Assembly (NCBI RefSeq): GCF_900199185.1
Contig: NZ_OBMI01000001.1
Span: 62,001-126,000, forward strand
Reading direction: 5' to 3'
Length of the DNA stretch: 64,000 nucleotides
From: Sphingomonas guangdongensis
GTDB taxonomy: Bacteria > Pseudomonadota > Alphaproteobacteria > Sphingomonadales > Sphingomonadaceae
The translations under genes were made by a program, and so were the position numbers. The notes under the pieces were generated by a model. It was given only the letters and a program-made list of their open reading frames with translations, had not been told where the DNA came from and searched no databases. Shown here one piece after another: positions 1 through 8,110 of this stretch; the first letter of the stretch is position 1, and each line of letters begins with the position of its first letter.

Positions 1-558
1 CGCGGCGGCTTCGGCGGCGGAGGCGGGCGCGGCGGGTTCGGCGGAGGGCGCGGCGGCGGCGGCTTCGGCGCGGCGCGGCTGCAGGTGTCGGTGTTCCATA
101 CCTGGCGGCTGGAGGACACGGTGCTGATCCGCGCGGGCCTGCCCGAGCTCGACCTGCTGAACGGCGACGCAACCGACGCGCGCGGCGGCCGGCCGGAACA
201 CCAGATCGAGTTCAACGCCGGCGTGACCAAGGGCGGCTACGGCCTGCGCGTCTCGGGCAACTACCAGGTCGGTACGAGCGTGCAGGGCGGGACGACCGCC
301 GCGCCGACCACGCTCAACTTCTCCCCGCTGACAACGGTGACGCTGCGCAGTTTCGTCGACTTCAACCCGCTGATGAAGGTGACGCGCGACCACCCGTGGC
401 TGCGCGGCACGCGGGTGACGCTGGCGGTGCGCAACCTGTTCAACGATCGGCTGGAGGTGCGTGACCCGACCGGCGCGACCCCGCTCAACTACCAGCCCGA
501 CCTGCTCGATCCGATCGGTCGGACGGTGACGCTCAGCATCCGGAAGCTGCTGTTCTGA
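1..558 (+). CDS. TonB-dependent receptor-like outer-membrane beta-barrel protein, C-terminal part (5' end outside window)
   Basis: The reading frame is open from the first base, so the gene starts outside the window; about 185 residues are visible. It begins with a glycine-rich stretch of RGGFGGG-like units (residues 1-24), followed by alternating hydrophobic strands as in an outer-membrane barrel. It includes the segment VRNLFNDR, which is typical of the last strands of TonB-dependent receptors (usually VxNLFDxx). The last residue is phenylalanine (IRKLLF), the usual C-terminal signature for BAM-mediated assembly. The ligand cannot be told from this fragment. Its stop lies 26 bp inside the end of the convergent symporter gene. 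The Gly/Arg-rich stretch is unusual for a receptor barrel and probably forms a loop. Confidence 0.75.
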   Translation, partial: RGGFGGGGGRGGFGGGRGGGGFGAARLQVSVFHTWRLEDTVLIRAGLPELDLLNGDATDARGGRPEHQIEFNAGVTKGGYGLRVSGNYQVGTSVQGGTTAAPTTLNFSPLTTVTLRSFVDFNPLMKVTRDHPWLRGTRVTLAVRNLFNDRLEVRDPTGATPLNYQPDLLDPIGRTVTLSIRKLLF

Positions 559-2080
559 CGCGCCCGCTCGGCGCAGCGCAGACCAGCGCGGCGACGAGCG
601 TGCCAAGACAGAGCTGAAACGGAAAGGCAAGGCCGGGGGCGAGCACGGGACCGAAGGTGAAGGGTTGCAGCGCGAGCACCACGCCGAAGCCGGCAAGCAG
701 CCCGGCGATCACCGAAGCGGTCGTGCCCCGCGTCGTGAACACCGCGACGAAGTAGACGCCGAGCAGCCCGGCATAAGCGAAGACCATCACCTGGAGCGCG
801 AATTCGAGCAGCGGCATGTCGGTGTAGCGCTGCCAGTAGAAGGACAGCACCGCCATTGCGAACATCAGCACGCCGACGACCGCCATGCCCCAGCGGCCGG
901 CGATGACGAAGTGTCGCTCCGGCGCGGCGCCGTGCCGCTCCCGCCAGGGCCGGTAGAAGTCGGTAATCAGCACCGAGGACATGGCATTGAGCGCCGAGTT
1001 GGTTGTCGCGACCGCCGCTGCGGTGACTCCGATCGTCACCAGTCCGCGCAGGCCCGGCGGCACCTCCGTCAGGATGTAGTGGACGAAGATCGACACCTTC
1101 TCGCCCGCGAAGCTCGCGCGCGCGTCGTTCGCCACGCCCATCACGTCGGGGCGCTGGTAGAAGACGTAGAGCAGCGCGCCGATGCCCATGAACAGCGCGA
1201 TCAGCGGGACGCTCGCGACCTGCGACAGGATCAGCCCGCGCGCGCCGGTCTTCGCGTCGGGCGAGGCAAGCAGCCGTTGCGTCGTGTCCTGGTCCAGCCC
1301 GGCGTTGCCGACATTCAGCAGGAACAGTCCGGTGCACACCGCCAGGATCGAGAAGCTGTTGGTGAGGTCGGCGGACAGGTCGAACAGGCGCAGCTTGCTG
1401 GGGCCCGTCGGCGGCGCGGTGAGCGCCCGCCACAGCGCTGCGTTGTCGGCCGGGATCTGCCAGCGCAGATAGACCAGTACCGCGACCGCCGCGCCGACGT
1501 AGATCACGAACTGGATGAGGTCGTTCCACAGCACCGCGCGCAGGCCGCCGATGAAGGTGAAGAGGAACCCGGCCAGCATCACGAAGCCGGCGGCGACGAT
1601 GATGCCGCTCGCATCGACGCTTTCGAACATGACCATCGCGATCGCGATCGCCGCGAGGTAGACGCGCGCGCCGCCCGCAAGCACGCGGCCGATCAGGAAC
1701 ATGCCGCCCGCCCAGCGCATCGCGCGCGCGTCGTAGCGGCGGGCGAGCAGCTCGTAGACGGTGGTCGCCTGCACCGCGTAGAAGCGCGGGATCAGCACGC
1801 GCGCGACGAACACCGCCGCCGCAATCGCGCTCGCGACGCCGCCCAGATAGGTGAAGTCGAGCCGGTAGGAATAGTCCGGCCCGCCGAGAAAGGTCGCAGC
1901 CGACTGCGTCGCCGAGAGCACCGAGACCGCTGCGAGCCAGGCCGGCACGCTGCGCCCAGCAAGGAAATAGTCGTGGGCGTCGCGCGATCCCGCGCGCGAG
2001 AAGGCCCAGCCGCCGCCGACCAGCAGCGCGAGGTAGAGCCCGACCACAACCCAATCGAGCGCGGCGAAGCCGGGGTTCAA
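533..2080 (-). CDS. Sodium:solute symporter (SSF family)
   Basis: The 515-residue protein is strongly hydrophobic, with about 13 predicted membrane segments. The sequence matches the SSF fold: an N-terminal helix near residues 8-26, then the conserved FLAGRSVPAW region (residues 39-48) and SATQSAATFLGG (56-67). It would import a solute with Na+ across the inner membrane; the substrate is not visible. The start is TTG at 2080-2078. It overlaps the stop of the upstream PL6-like gene (TTGA) and follows a strong ribosome site, GGGGAGG, about five bases away. The coupling suggests that the symporter takes up a product of the upstream protein's pathway. Length is normal for the family. Confidence 0.87.
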   Translation of the reverse strand: MNPGFAALDWVVVGLYLALLVGGGWAFSRAGSRDAHDYFLAGRSVPAWLAAVSVLSATQSAATFLGGPDYSYRLDFTYLGGVASAIAAAVFVARVLIPRFYAVQATTVYELLARRYDARAMRWAGGMFLIGRVLAGGARVYLAAIAIAMVMFESVDASGIIVAAGFVMLAGFLFTFIGGLRAVLWNDLIQFVIYVGAAVAVLVYLRWQIPADNAALWRALTAPPTGPSKLRLFDLSADLTNSFSILAVCTGLFLLNVGNAGLDQDTTQRLLASPDAKTGARGLILSQVASVPLIALFMGIGALLYVFYQRPDVMGVANDARASFAGEKVSIFVHYILTEVPPGLRGLVTIGVTAAAVATTNSALNAMSSVLITDFYRPWRERHGAAPERHFVIAGRWGMAVVGVLMFAMAVLSFYWQRYTDMPLLEFALQVMVFAYAGLLGVYFVAVFTTRGTTASVIAGLLAGFGVVLALQPFTFGPVLAPGLAFPFQLCLGTLVAALVCAAPSGRVRTAASGC

Positions 2081-4128
2081 CGATCCTCCCCGCGCGCCAG
2101 TCGTTCGGCGATGCAGCGTGGTGCCTGCGGGTCGGGTTCAAGCGTGACGTTTGCCCCGGCCCGGGGCGCGGCAGTGCTGGGCAAGAGGTTGCAGCGGATG
2201 GCGGACGGTGCGCGCGCCGACACCTCGACCGCGCCCGCGCGGCGGAAGCGGTTGCCGCTGATCGTCGCGCGGGCAACATCGGTCAGTCGAAGCGCCTGCG
2301 CGCCGCCGCCGGTCACCGCCGTGTCGGTCACCTCGACAACGGGGCCGTGGCCGCTGCCCGGCGCTCCGCCTGCAACGGTGACGATCGTCCGCACGGCGTC
2401 GAGCGCCGCGTCGGTGATCCGGACGAACTGCGCGGCGTAGCGCCCATCGGTTGCGGGCGCCGAGACGAGCGCGCCCGAGACGTCGCGCGCGGCGACCCCG
2501 CGCAGGTCGATGCGGGTGGCGAGCGTGCCGGGCGTGGTCGCAATCACGTCGAAGCCCGCGCCGCGGTCCAGCTCTGAGAAGGTCACGTGGTCGAGCACCA
2601 CCGTGTAGTTGGCGGTCGTCGGCGTGAGCGGCGCGCGCACCACCGCGTTACCCGCCCGCCGCGGCGCGGCGCTGCCCGACACGGCGACGCTCTCCAGCCG
2701 GAGACTGCCCCCGCGCGCGAGCTGGAAGGCGGTTGCGCCACGGAAGCGCAGGCGGGCGCCGTCCCGGCCGCGGATCGTCAGCGGGCGATCGATCACCAGC
2801 GGCGCAGCGAGCAGGTGGTCGCCGCCCCGCAGCACCAGCACTGCCGAGGGCGCAGCCGCCGCGACCGCCGCGGTGAGGCCGCCAGCCGGAACGATCGTGT
2901 CCGCGACGGCGAAAGCAAAGGTCCGCTGCTCCGTAGGCTTGGCATACCAGGCGGGGCCAGCGGCACTTGCCGCGACCGGCGCGAGATCCAGCGGCGCGCC
3001 GACGCCGGGCGCGGTCGCGAGGTGGAGCAACCCGGCGGGGGTAGCGGTGAAGTCATGCTTGTCGCGGCGCATCCCGGCTGCGGCTACCGCGGGAGGATCG
3101 AAGCTCGATACGTTGCCGGTGAAGGTGGCGCGCCCGCCCGACACCCGGATCGGATCGACGGTGTTGCGGAGCAGGTTGCGCGTCAGCGTCGCGCTACCCC
3201 CGTCCACGCTGAGGCGCGCGGAGTCGATCACCGAATTGTTCTCGATCGTCGCGCCCGCGCCGTCGCCCGCCACCGCGATCGCGTCGCCGGCGACCCGATC
3301 GACATAGTTGTCGCGGATCGTGACGTTTGCGCCGGTGGCGAGTAGCCCGCCGGTATCGGCCTTGCCGTCGCCGCGGACGACATTTCGCTCGGCGCGATAG
3401 CGGCCGCGCAGCACGACCTGCCCGGCGCTGCGCCGGATGGTGTTGCCGCGAAAGCTGCCCCCACCTGCCAGGTTGACGATCGCGACGCCCGCGTCTTGGC
3501 GGTCGAACAGGTTGCCGGCGATGTCGACGCTGCCCGATACCCGGATTGCCTCTCCGCCGATCGCGCCGAGCGGCTCGCGCGGACCGAAGTAGCTTGCCTC
3601 GATCCGGTGCTGCCCAGAGGCCTCGATCGTCGGGCCGGCATTGCCCTTGCCCGCGAACCAGCCCCGCTCGACCTGATGATTCCGGCCGCGCAGCCACACC
3701 CAGGCACTGGGCGTGCGCCGGTCGGGCGGGTTGAAGGCGTCGATGACGATCTCGCGCAGGCGCACGTCCTCCGACCCCGGCGCGGTTTCGATCACCGCCT
3801 GCCCCGGCGCGTGGCCGTCGCGGAACACCAGGCCTGATACGACGAGGTGCGCGCCCGTGATCAGCAGGCTCGACCGGCCGCTGACGATCACGCCGCCAGG
3901 CGTCTCGGCCGCAATGGTGATCGGGCGCTCGGCCGTGCCGCGGACGTCGATGACCATCTGCACGTCGCGCAGCGTACCGCTCGCGAGCACCACGGTGTCG
4001 CCGGGCGCGGCGCGCCGTGCCGTCTCGGTGAGCGCCGCGGGATCGGACACGCGCAGCACCTCCGCTGCCGCAGGAAGCGCAGAGCCCATGCCGATCAGAA
4101 GCAATGCCAGGCGAACCGAAGCAGTCAT
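2077..4128 (-). CDS. Exported parallel beta-helix protein of the PL6 (chondroitinase B/alginate lyase) type
   Basis: This is a 683-residue protein with a signal peptide (residues 1-22, ending ALPAAA). The first half (about 25-330) matches the PL6 lyase fold: GDTVVLASGTL, the GGEAIRVSGS segment and repeated GN/DN turns typical of a right-handed beta-helix. The second half carries more beta-helix-like repeats. Family members cleave alginate or chondroitin with a Lys/Arg pair 21 residues apart. Here Arg241 is kept (VVLRGR) but the matching position 220 is leucine, so lyase activity is doubtful. The start is ATG at 4128; the frame stays open upstream but only this start gives a clean signal peptide. 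The gene is translationally coupled to the symporter and divergent from a TonB receptor 109 bp away. Confidence 0.72.
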   Translation of the reverse strand: MTASVRLALLLIGMGSALPAAAEVLRVSDPAALTETARRAAPGDTVVLASGTLRDVQMVIDVRGTAERPITIAAETPGGVIVSGRSSLLITGAHLVVSGLVFRDGHAPGQAVIETAPGSEDVRLREIVIDAFNPPDRRTPSAWVWLRGRNHQVERGWFAGKGNAGPTIEASGQHRIEASYFGPREPLGAIGGEAIRVSGSVDIAGNLFDRQDAGVAIVNLAGGGSFRGNTIRRSAGQVVLRGRYRAERNVVRGDGKADTGGLLATGANVTIRDNYVDRVAGDAIAVAGDGAGATIENNSVIDSARLSVDGGSATLTRNLLRNTVDPIRVSGGRATFTGNVSSFDPPAVAAAGMRRDKHDFTATPAGLLHLATAPGVGAPLDLAPVAASAAGPAWYAKPTEQRTFAFAVADTIVPAGGLTAAVAAAAPSAVLVLRGGDHLLAAPLVIDRPLTIRGRDGARLRFRGATAFQLARGGSLRLESVAVSGSAAPRRAGNAVVRAPLTPTTANYTVVLDHVTFSELDRGAGFDVIATTPGTLATRIDLRGVAARDVSGALVSAPATDGRYAAQFVRITDAALDAVRTIVTVAGGAPGSGHGPVVEVTDTAVTGGGAQALRLTDVARATISGNRFRRAGAVEVSARAPSAIRCNLLPSTAAPRAGANVTLEPDPQAPRCIAERLARGEDR

Positions 4129-4237
4129 CCGCGAGGCGTACGCCAGTCCGCCCGCGCTTCCCATAGCGTTGTTCCTGCGCCACCCGCGGAACTTGCCCGC
4201 GCCGTTCGCGCTTGGTGACCAATCCTGCCGGAGCATC

Positions 4238-6277
4238 ATGCGCCCTCTTCTCCTCACCGCCGCCCTCGTCGCCTCGCCCGCCGCCGCGCAAGAGGAGATC
4301 GTCGTCACCGGACGCGGCCTCGACGAGCGGCCAGGCGACATCGCCGTCGACGTGATCACGATCGACCGCGCGCGGATCGCCGAGAACGCCGCCAACCGGC
4401 TGGAGAACGTGCTCGCCGACGTCGCCGGGCTGCAGCAGTTCCGCCGCTCCGACTCGCGCAGTGCCAACCCGACCAGCCAGGGGATCAGCCTGCGCGGGAT
4501 CGGCGGCAACGCGTCGAGCCGCGCGCTGCTGGTGCTCGACGGCGTGCCGCAGACCGACCCGTTCGGCGGCTGGGTGCCGTTCCCGGCCTACGCGACCGAT
4601 CGGCTGGGGCAGATCCGCGTCACCCGCGGCGGGGGCAGCGGCTATTTTGGCCCGGGCGCGCTCGCGGGGACGGTAGAGTTGGAGAGTGCCGGTCCCGCCG
4701 ATCTCGCGCCGCTGCTCGGCCGCGTGGCGTACGGCAGCCGCGACGCGGTCGACGCGAGTGCGTCCGCGACGCTCAGGGCAAGCGGCGGGTTCGCGACGCT
4801 GTCGGGTGCCTACGCCCGCGGCGACGGGTTTGTGCCGACGATCGCGGCGCAGCGCGGTGCAGCCGACCGCCCCGCCCCCTATGAGAGCGCGTCCGCTGCG
4901 GTGCGCGGCGTTCTCAGCCTCGGCGGCGCGACCGAGCTGCAGGCGAACGTCAGCGGCTTCACCGACAGCCGCGCGCGCGGCACCCCCTTTAGCGCGATCC
5001 GGAGCGAAGGCGCGGACGCGAGCGTGCGGCTGGTTGGGCGCGGACGCTGGGGCTGGTCGGCGCTCGCCTACCTCCAGACGCGCGGCTTCGCCTCGCAATT
5101 CGCGAGCGTGGCGGCGAACCGCGCGACGGCCACCCAGACGCTCGATCAGTACAATACGCCGGCGACCGGCGTCGGCGCGCGGGTCGAGGTGGTGCCGCCG
5201 CTCGGTGCGGGCGTCGACCTGCGGCTCGGTGCCGACGTCCGCGCGGTGAGCGGGCGCACGCAGGAGCTGTTCACCTACGTCGGCGGCTTGCCGACGCGGC
5301 GGCGCGAGGCCGGCGGCGAGAGCCGGACGACGGGCCTGTTCGCCGACGGCAGCGTCGCGGCGGGCGCGCTCACGCTTACGCTCGGCGGGCGGATCGATGC
5401 CTGGCGGATCACCGATGGCGCGCTGACCGAGTACGCGCTGGCCGGCGGCGCGCCGCTCACCGATCAGCGTGCCGCCGACCGATCGGGCACCGAGGCGACC
5501 GGCCGCGCAGGAGCCGCGTACCGGATCGGCGACGTCGCGGTCCTGCGCGCCGCCGCCTACCGCGGCTGGCGGCTGCCGACGCTCAACGAGCTCTACCGGC
5601 CATTCCGGGTCGGGACCGATGCGACCGCCGCCAACTCCGCGCTCGCGCCCGAGCGGCTGACGGGCGTCGACGCCGGCGTCACGCTGACCCCGACAGCACG
5701 ACTGTCGCTGACCGCGTCGGTGTTCTGGAACCGACTGGCGGGTGCGATCGCGAACGTGACCGCGGGTAGCGGACCCGGCACCTTTCCCGGCGTCGGCTTC
5801 GTCGCGGCGGGCGGCGCGTACCGGGTGCGGCAGAACCTCGACGCGATCCGCTCGACCGGGGTCGAGGTCGATGCTACCTGGCGTGCCGGTCCCGTCCATG
5901 CGCGCGCGTCGTGGAGCCACGTCGATCCGCGAGTGGAGGCGTCCGGCGCGGCCGTCGCGCTCGACGGGCTGCGGCCCGCGCAGACGCCGCTCGATCAGCT
6001 GTCGGGGACGCTCGGGTGGCGGCGCGGCGGCTGGGGCGCGTCGGCGACGGTGCGCCACGTCGCGCGGCAGTATGAGGACGACCAGAACCTGCGCCCTCTC
6101 GCACCCGCGACGACGCTGGATGGCGTGCTAGCCGTCCCGCTCGGGCGCGGCGTGGGGCTGGAGGCGCGGGCGGAGAACCTCTTGGACGAGCGGGTGGAGG
6201 CCGGGGTGAGCAACAGCGGCGTGATCGAGCGCGCGACGCCGCGGACGCTGTGGGTGGGGCTGCGGTACGGGTTGTAG
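4238..6277 (+). CDS. TonB-dependent receptor
   Basis: A 679-residue outer-membrane receptor. It has a signal peptide (residues 1-18, ending SPAAAQ), then EEIVVTG, which resembles a TonB box, and a plug domain (about 25-140) with the motifs GISLRGIGGNASSRALLVLDG and FGGWVPF. The rest is a 22-strand-type barrel, with the conserved late segments WRLPTLNELYRPFRVG (about 445-460) and AENLLDERVE. The protein ends in LRYGL rather than the usual aromatic residue. Length is nearer to BtuB-type receptors than to large SusC-like ones. The start follows GGAG four bases upstream; the frame is open for 500 bp before it, but that region is the antisense of the PL6-like gene. Divergence from the PL6-like/symporter pair suggests uptake of a related compound, which is inference. 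Confidence 0.9.
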   Translation: MRPLLLTAALVASPAAAQEEIVVTGRGLDERPGDIAVDVITIDRARIAENAANRLENVLADVAGLQQFRRSDSRSANPTSQGISLRGIGGNASSRALLVLDGVPQTDPFGGWVPFPAYATDRLGQIRVTRGGGSGYFGPGALAGTVELESAGPADLAPLLGRVAYGSRDAVDASASATLRASGGFATLSGAYARGDGFVPTIAAQRGAADRPAPYESASAAVRGVLSLGGATELQANVSGFTDSRARGTPFSAIRSEGADASVRLVGRGRWGWSALAYLQTRGFASQFASVAANRATATQTLDQYNTPATGVGARVEVVPPLGAGVDLRLGADVRAVSGRTQELFTYVGGLPTRRREAGGESRTTGLFADGSVAAGALTLTLGGRIDAWRITDGALTEYALAGGAPLTDQRAADRSGTEATGRAGAAYRIGDVAVLRAAAYRGWRLPTLNELYRPFRVGTDATAANSALAPERLTGVDAGVTLTPTARLSLTASVFWNRLAGAIANVTAGSGPGTFPGVGFVAAGGAYRVRQNLDAIRSTGVEVDATWRAGPVHARASWSHVDPRVEASGAAVALDGLRPAQTPLDQLSGTLGWRRGGWGASATVRHVARQYEDDQNLRPLAPATTLDGVLAVPLGRGVGLEARAENLLDERVEAGVSNSGVIERATPRTLWVGLRYGL

Positions 6278-6563
6278 GGCGTCCGGGCATCGGCAGGAGT
6301 GAGTTGCGGACCGATGGCGGCTGGCGGTGCACGCTACCACCGACGGACCTGTACCCCGGCCTGCGCCGGGGTGGCGGTGAATTGGCGTAGCGGAGGCGCT
6401 TGAGTGAGCGTGCGACGCGAGGTTTAGCGCGCTCAACCCGCGTGACCTTTCACCCCAGCTAAGGCCGGGCTCCAGAGACGATAACGAGTGGTGGTGCACA
6501 CCGCGACCGTCCAGCCTGATCCCCCGCCTGCGCCGGGGTGGCACTACCGAGACGCGACCGCCG
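6278..6563. repeat. Intergenic region with two copies of the CCCGGCCTGCGCCGGGG-type palindrome
   Basis: No gene was seen in these 286 bases between two convergent genes. Palindromic cores of the form ccggcctgcgccgggg lie at about 6353-6370, and a variant cccgcctgcgccgggg at about 6524-6540. Between them is a stretch ending ccccagctaaggccgggctcc, which looks like a degenerate partner arm. The same family occurs near 20.8, 42.2, 53.2 and 60.6 kb, so this is a dispersed repeat and not a local terminator, although the hairpins may still end transcripts from both sides. Confidence 0.6.
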
Positions 6564-7097
6564 TCAGTTGCGGCGGACGCGGCGGTTGTCGCGGCGGAGT
6601 TCTCGGCGGTCCTGGCGATACTCGCGGTTGTAAGTGCGGCGATCGTCGCGGCGCTCGGCGCGGAACTGGTCGCGGGTCACCTGCCCCGAGCGGTACGCCT
6701 GACGATCGACGCGGCGATCCTGCCTGTACGCCTGGTTGTCCTGTCGCCGATCCTGGCGATAGTCGCGCCAGTTGTCGCGGAGCTCGCGACGGTCACCACG
6801 CCAGCTGTTGCGACGGCCCTCCCAATAGGCGCGTTGGCGGTCGTTCCAGCGATAGGGCCGGCGGTAGCTGTCGTACACATAGTAGCCGGTGCCCGGATAA
6901 TAAAACCCGTTGTTCCAGCCCCAGTAGGGCGATCCGTAGGCCGCGTAGCCGCCACCATAGCCGAACCCGTCGTCGTAGTAGCCGCCGTAGCCGGCGCCGT
7001 AGCCGACGTTCACGCCCGAATAGCCGTATCCGTCGGTGCAGGCGGCGAGGCCGAGCCCGGCGGCGATGGTGAGGGCAAGGGTGCGAAGACGCGACAT
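6564..7097 (-). CDS. Tyr/Gly- and Arg/Asp-rich putative lipoprotein of unknown function
   Basis: A 177-residue protein starting at ATG 7097, preceded by GGGAG at six bases. It has a lipoprotein signal (MSRLRTLALTIAAGLGLAAC; Cys20 would be lipidated). The mature part has two low-complexity regions. About residues 20-90 are Tyr/Gly-rich (GYGAGYGGYYDDGFGYGGG). The rest is an extremely Arg/Asp/Gln-rich segment with repeated RQDRR and RRDDRR units, ending RRVRRN. I do not recognise a functional domain. An exact EcfG-type promoter lies 38 bp upstream, which suggests expression in the general stress response. The high charge and repeated DRR pattern suggest a cell-envelope role, which is inference. 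Confidence 0.7.
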   Translation of the reverse strand: MSRLRTLALTIAAGLGLAACTDGYGYSGVNVGYGAGYGGYYDDGFGYGGGYAAYGSPYWGWNNGFYYPGTGYYVYDSYRRPYRWNDRQRAYWEGRRNSWRGDRRELRDNWRDYRQDRRQDNQAYRQDRRVDRQAYRSGQVTRDQFRAERRDDRRTYNREYRQDRRELRRDNRRVRRN

Positions 7098-7134
7098 GGC
7101 GATACTCCCGGGATACGCGGTTACTGCCCGGTTG

Positions 7135-7160
7135 AACGACGAAGAGCGACGCCGTGTTCC
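7135..7160 (-). promoter_or_regulatory. EcfG-type general stress promoter (GGAAC-N17-CGTT)
   Basis: On the minus strand GGAAC lies at 7160-7156 and CGTT at 7138-7135, exactly 17 bases apart. This matches the consensus known for EcfG, the alphaproteobacterial general stress sigma factor. The expected transcript start would be about 30 bases before the ATG at 7097 of the Tyr/Arg-rich lipoprotein gene. No other gene is downstream before petC's end, so the promoter most likely drives only that gene. Confidence 0.6.
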
Positions 7161-7218
7161 GCGGCGCCGCCCTTCGGCCATGATCGGTACTGAAGCGGGC
7201 TGACCCGCCCGCGGACGC

Positions 7219-8097
7219 CTAGTGCTTCACGCCCCGCCAGACGTTCTGGTACGCGCCCCAGGCGAGCCCGCAGAAGATCAGCAGGAAGATCGCCGCCGCC
7301 CAGCCGGCCTGGTGGCGGACCTGGAGCTTGGGCTCGGCAGTCCAGGTGAGGAACGCGGCCACGTCCCTTGCCATGTTGTCCACCGTCGGCGCGGTACCGT
7401 CGGTGTACTGGACCTGGCCGTTGCTGGTGAGCGGCGGGGTCATGGCGAGATTGAGCGTCGGGAAATATGGGTTGAAGTGCAGCCCCGCCGGCGTCTTCGC
7501 CTCCGGGAACTCGCGCAGCAGCTCCTGCCCGTCCTTGTTCTTGAAGCCGACCTGGTTTCGGTAGCCGGTCAGCAGCGAGTAGATGTACTCAGGCCCGTGG
7601 TGGCGCGCCTTGGCCATCAGCGACAGGTCGGGCGGGACAGCGTTGTTGTTAGCCGCGCGTGCCGCGATCTCGTTCGCGAAGGGCGCGGGGAAGCGATCGG
7701 ACGGCAAGTTCTTGCGCGTCGCGAGCTCGCCCGTCTCCGGGTTCGGCGCCGGGGTCTCGATCGCCCACTGGCTCGCGATCGCCTTCACCTCGGCCTCGCT
7801 GTAGCCGATCCCCTGCAGGTCGCGGAACGCGACGAGCTTCAGCGAGTGGCAGGCCGAGCAGACTTCCTTGAACACCTGGAAGCCGCGCTGCATCTGGCGC
7901 TCGTCAAAGGTGCCGGTCACGCCGTTGAACGAGAAGTCCGCTTCGCGCGGGGCGAGGTGGAACTCGTGCTCCGCGGTTGGCTTCTCCGGCTCACTCACCA
8001 TCGCGCCAATGGTGGAGAAGCCGCCGATCAGGGCCATGAGCGCGAAGGCCAGGCCCGCCGCGAACGCAATGGGACGAACGCCCAGGAAACTCAGCAT
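7219..8097 (-). CDS. petC: Cytochrome c1 of the bc1 complex
   Basis: A 292-residue membrane-anchored c-type cytochrome, the third gene of petABC. It accepts electrons from the Rieske protein and passes them to soluble or membrane cytochrome c on the periplasmic side. An N-terminal hydrophobic signal or anchor (residues 1-32) precedes the domain. The haem site is VCSACHS (CXXCH, about residues 79-85), and a C-terminal anchor helix lies at about 268-285 (AAIFLLIFCGLAWGAYQNVW). The start is 13 bp after the petB stop. About 120 bp without a gene separates its end from the lipoprotein gene's start. Confidence 0.95.
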   Translation of the reverse strand: MLSFLGVRPIAFAAGLAFALMALIGGFSTIGAMVSEPEKPTAEHEFHLAPREADFSFNGVTGTFDERQMQRGFQVFKEVCSACHSLKLVAFRDLQGIGYSEAEVKAIASQWAIETPAPNPETGELATRKNLPSDRFPAPFANEIAARAANNNAVPPDLSLMAKARHHGPEYIYSLLTGYRNQVGFKNKDGQELLREFPEAKTPAGLHFNPYFPTLNLAMTPPLTSNGQVQYTDGTAPTVDNMARDVAAFLTWTAEPKLQVRHQAGWAAAIFLLIFCGLAWGAYQNVWRGVKH

Positions 8098-8110
8098 CGT
8101 TGCGTAACCC

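Noticed and set aside
489..2279. Long alternative frames over the symporter and PL6-like genes (for example 489-2279 minus and 665-2440 plus)
   Set aside because: Their products are Arg/Ala/Pro-rich without any domain, as expected for shadow frames in GC-rich DNA. The real genes give recognisable families with signal peptides and membrane segments.
4171..4212. GGAAC sites before the TonB receptor as EcfG promoters
   Set aside because: No CGTT occurs at the right spacing on either strand (closest is CGCT after 16 bases).
3194..6058. A 954-residue frame antisense to the TonB receptor
   Set aside because: Low-complexity Arg/Gly/Ala product spanning two real genes; no start region or ribosome site, and the receptor on the other strand is clear.
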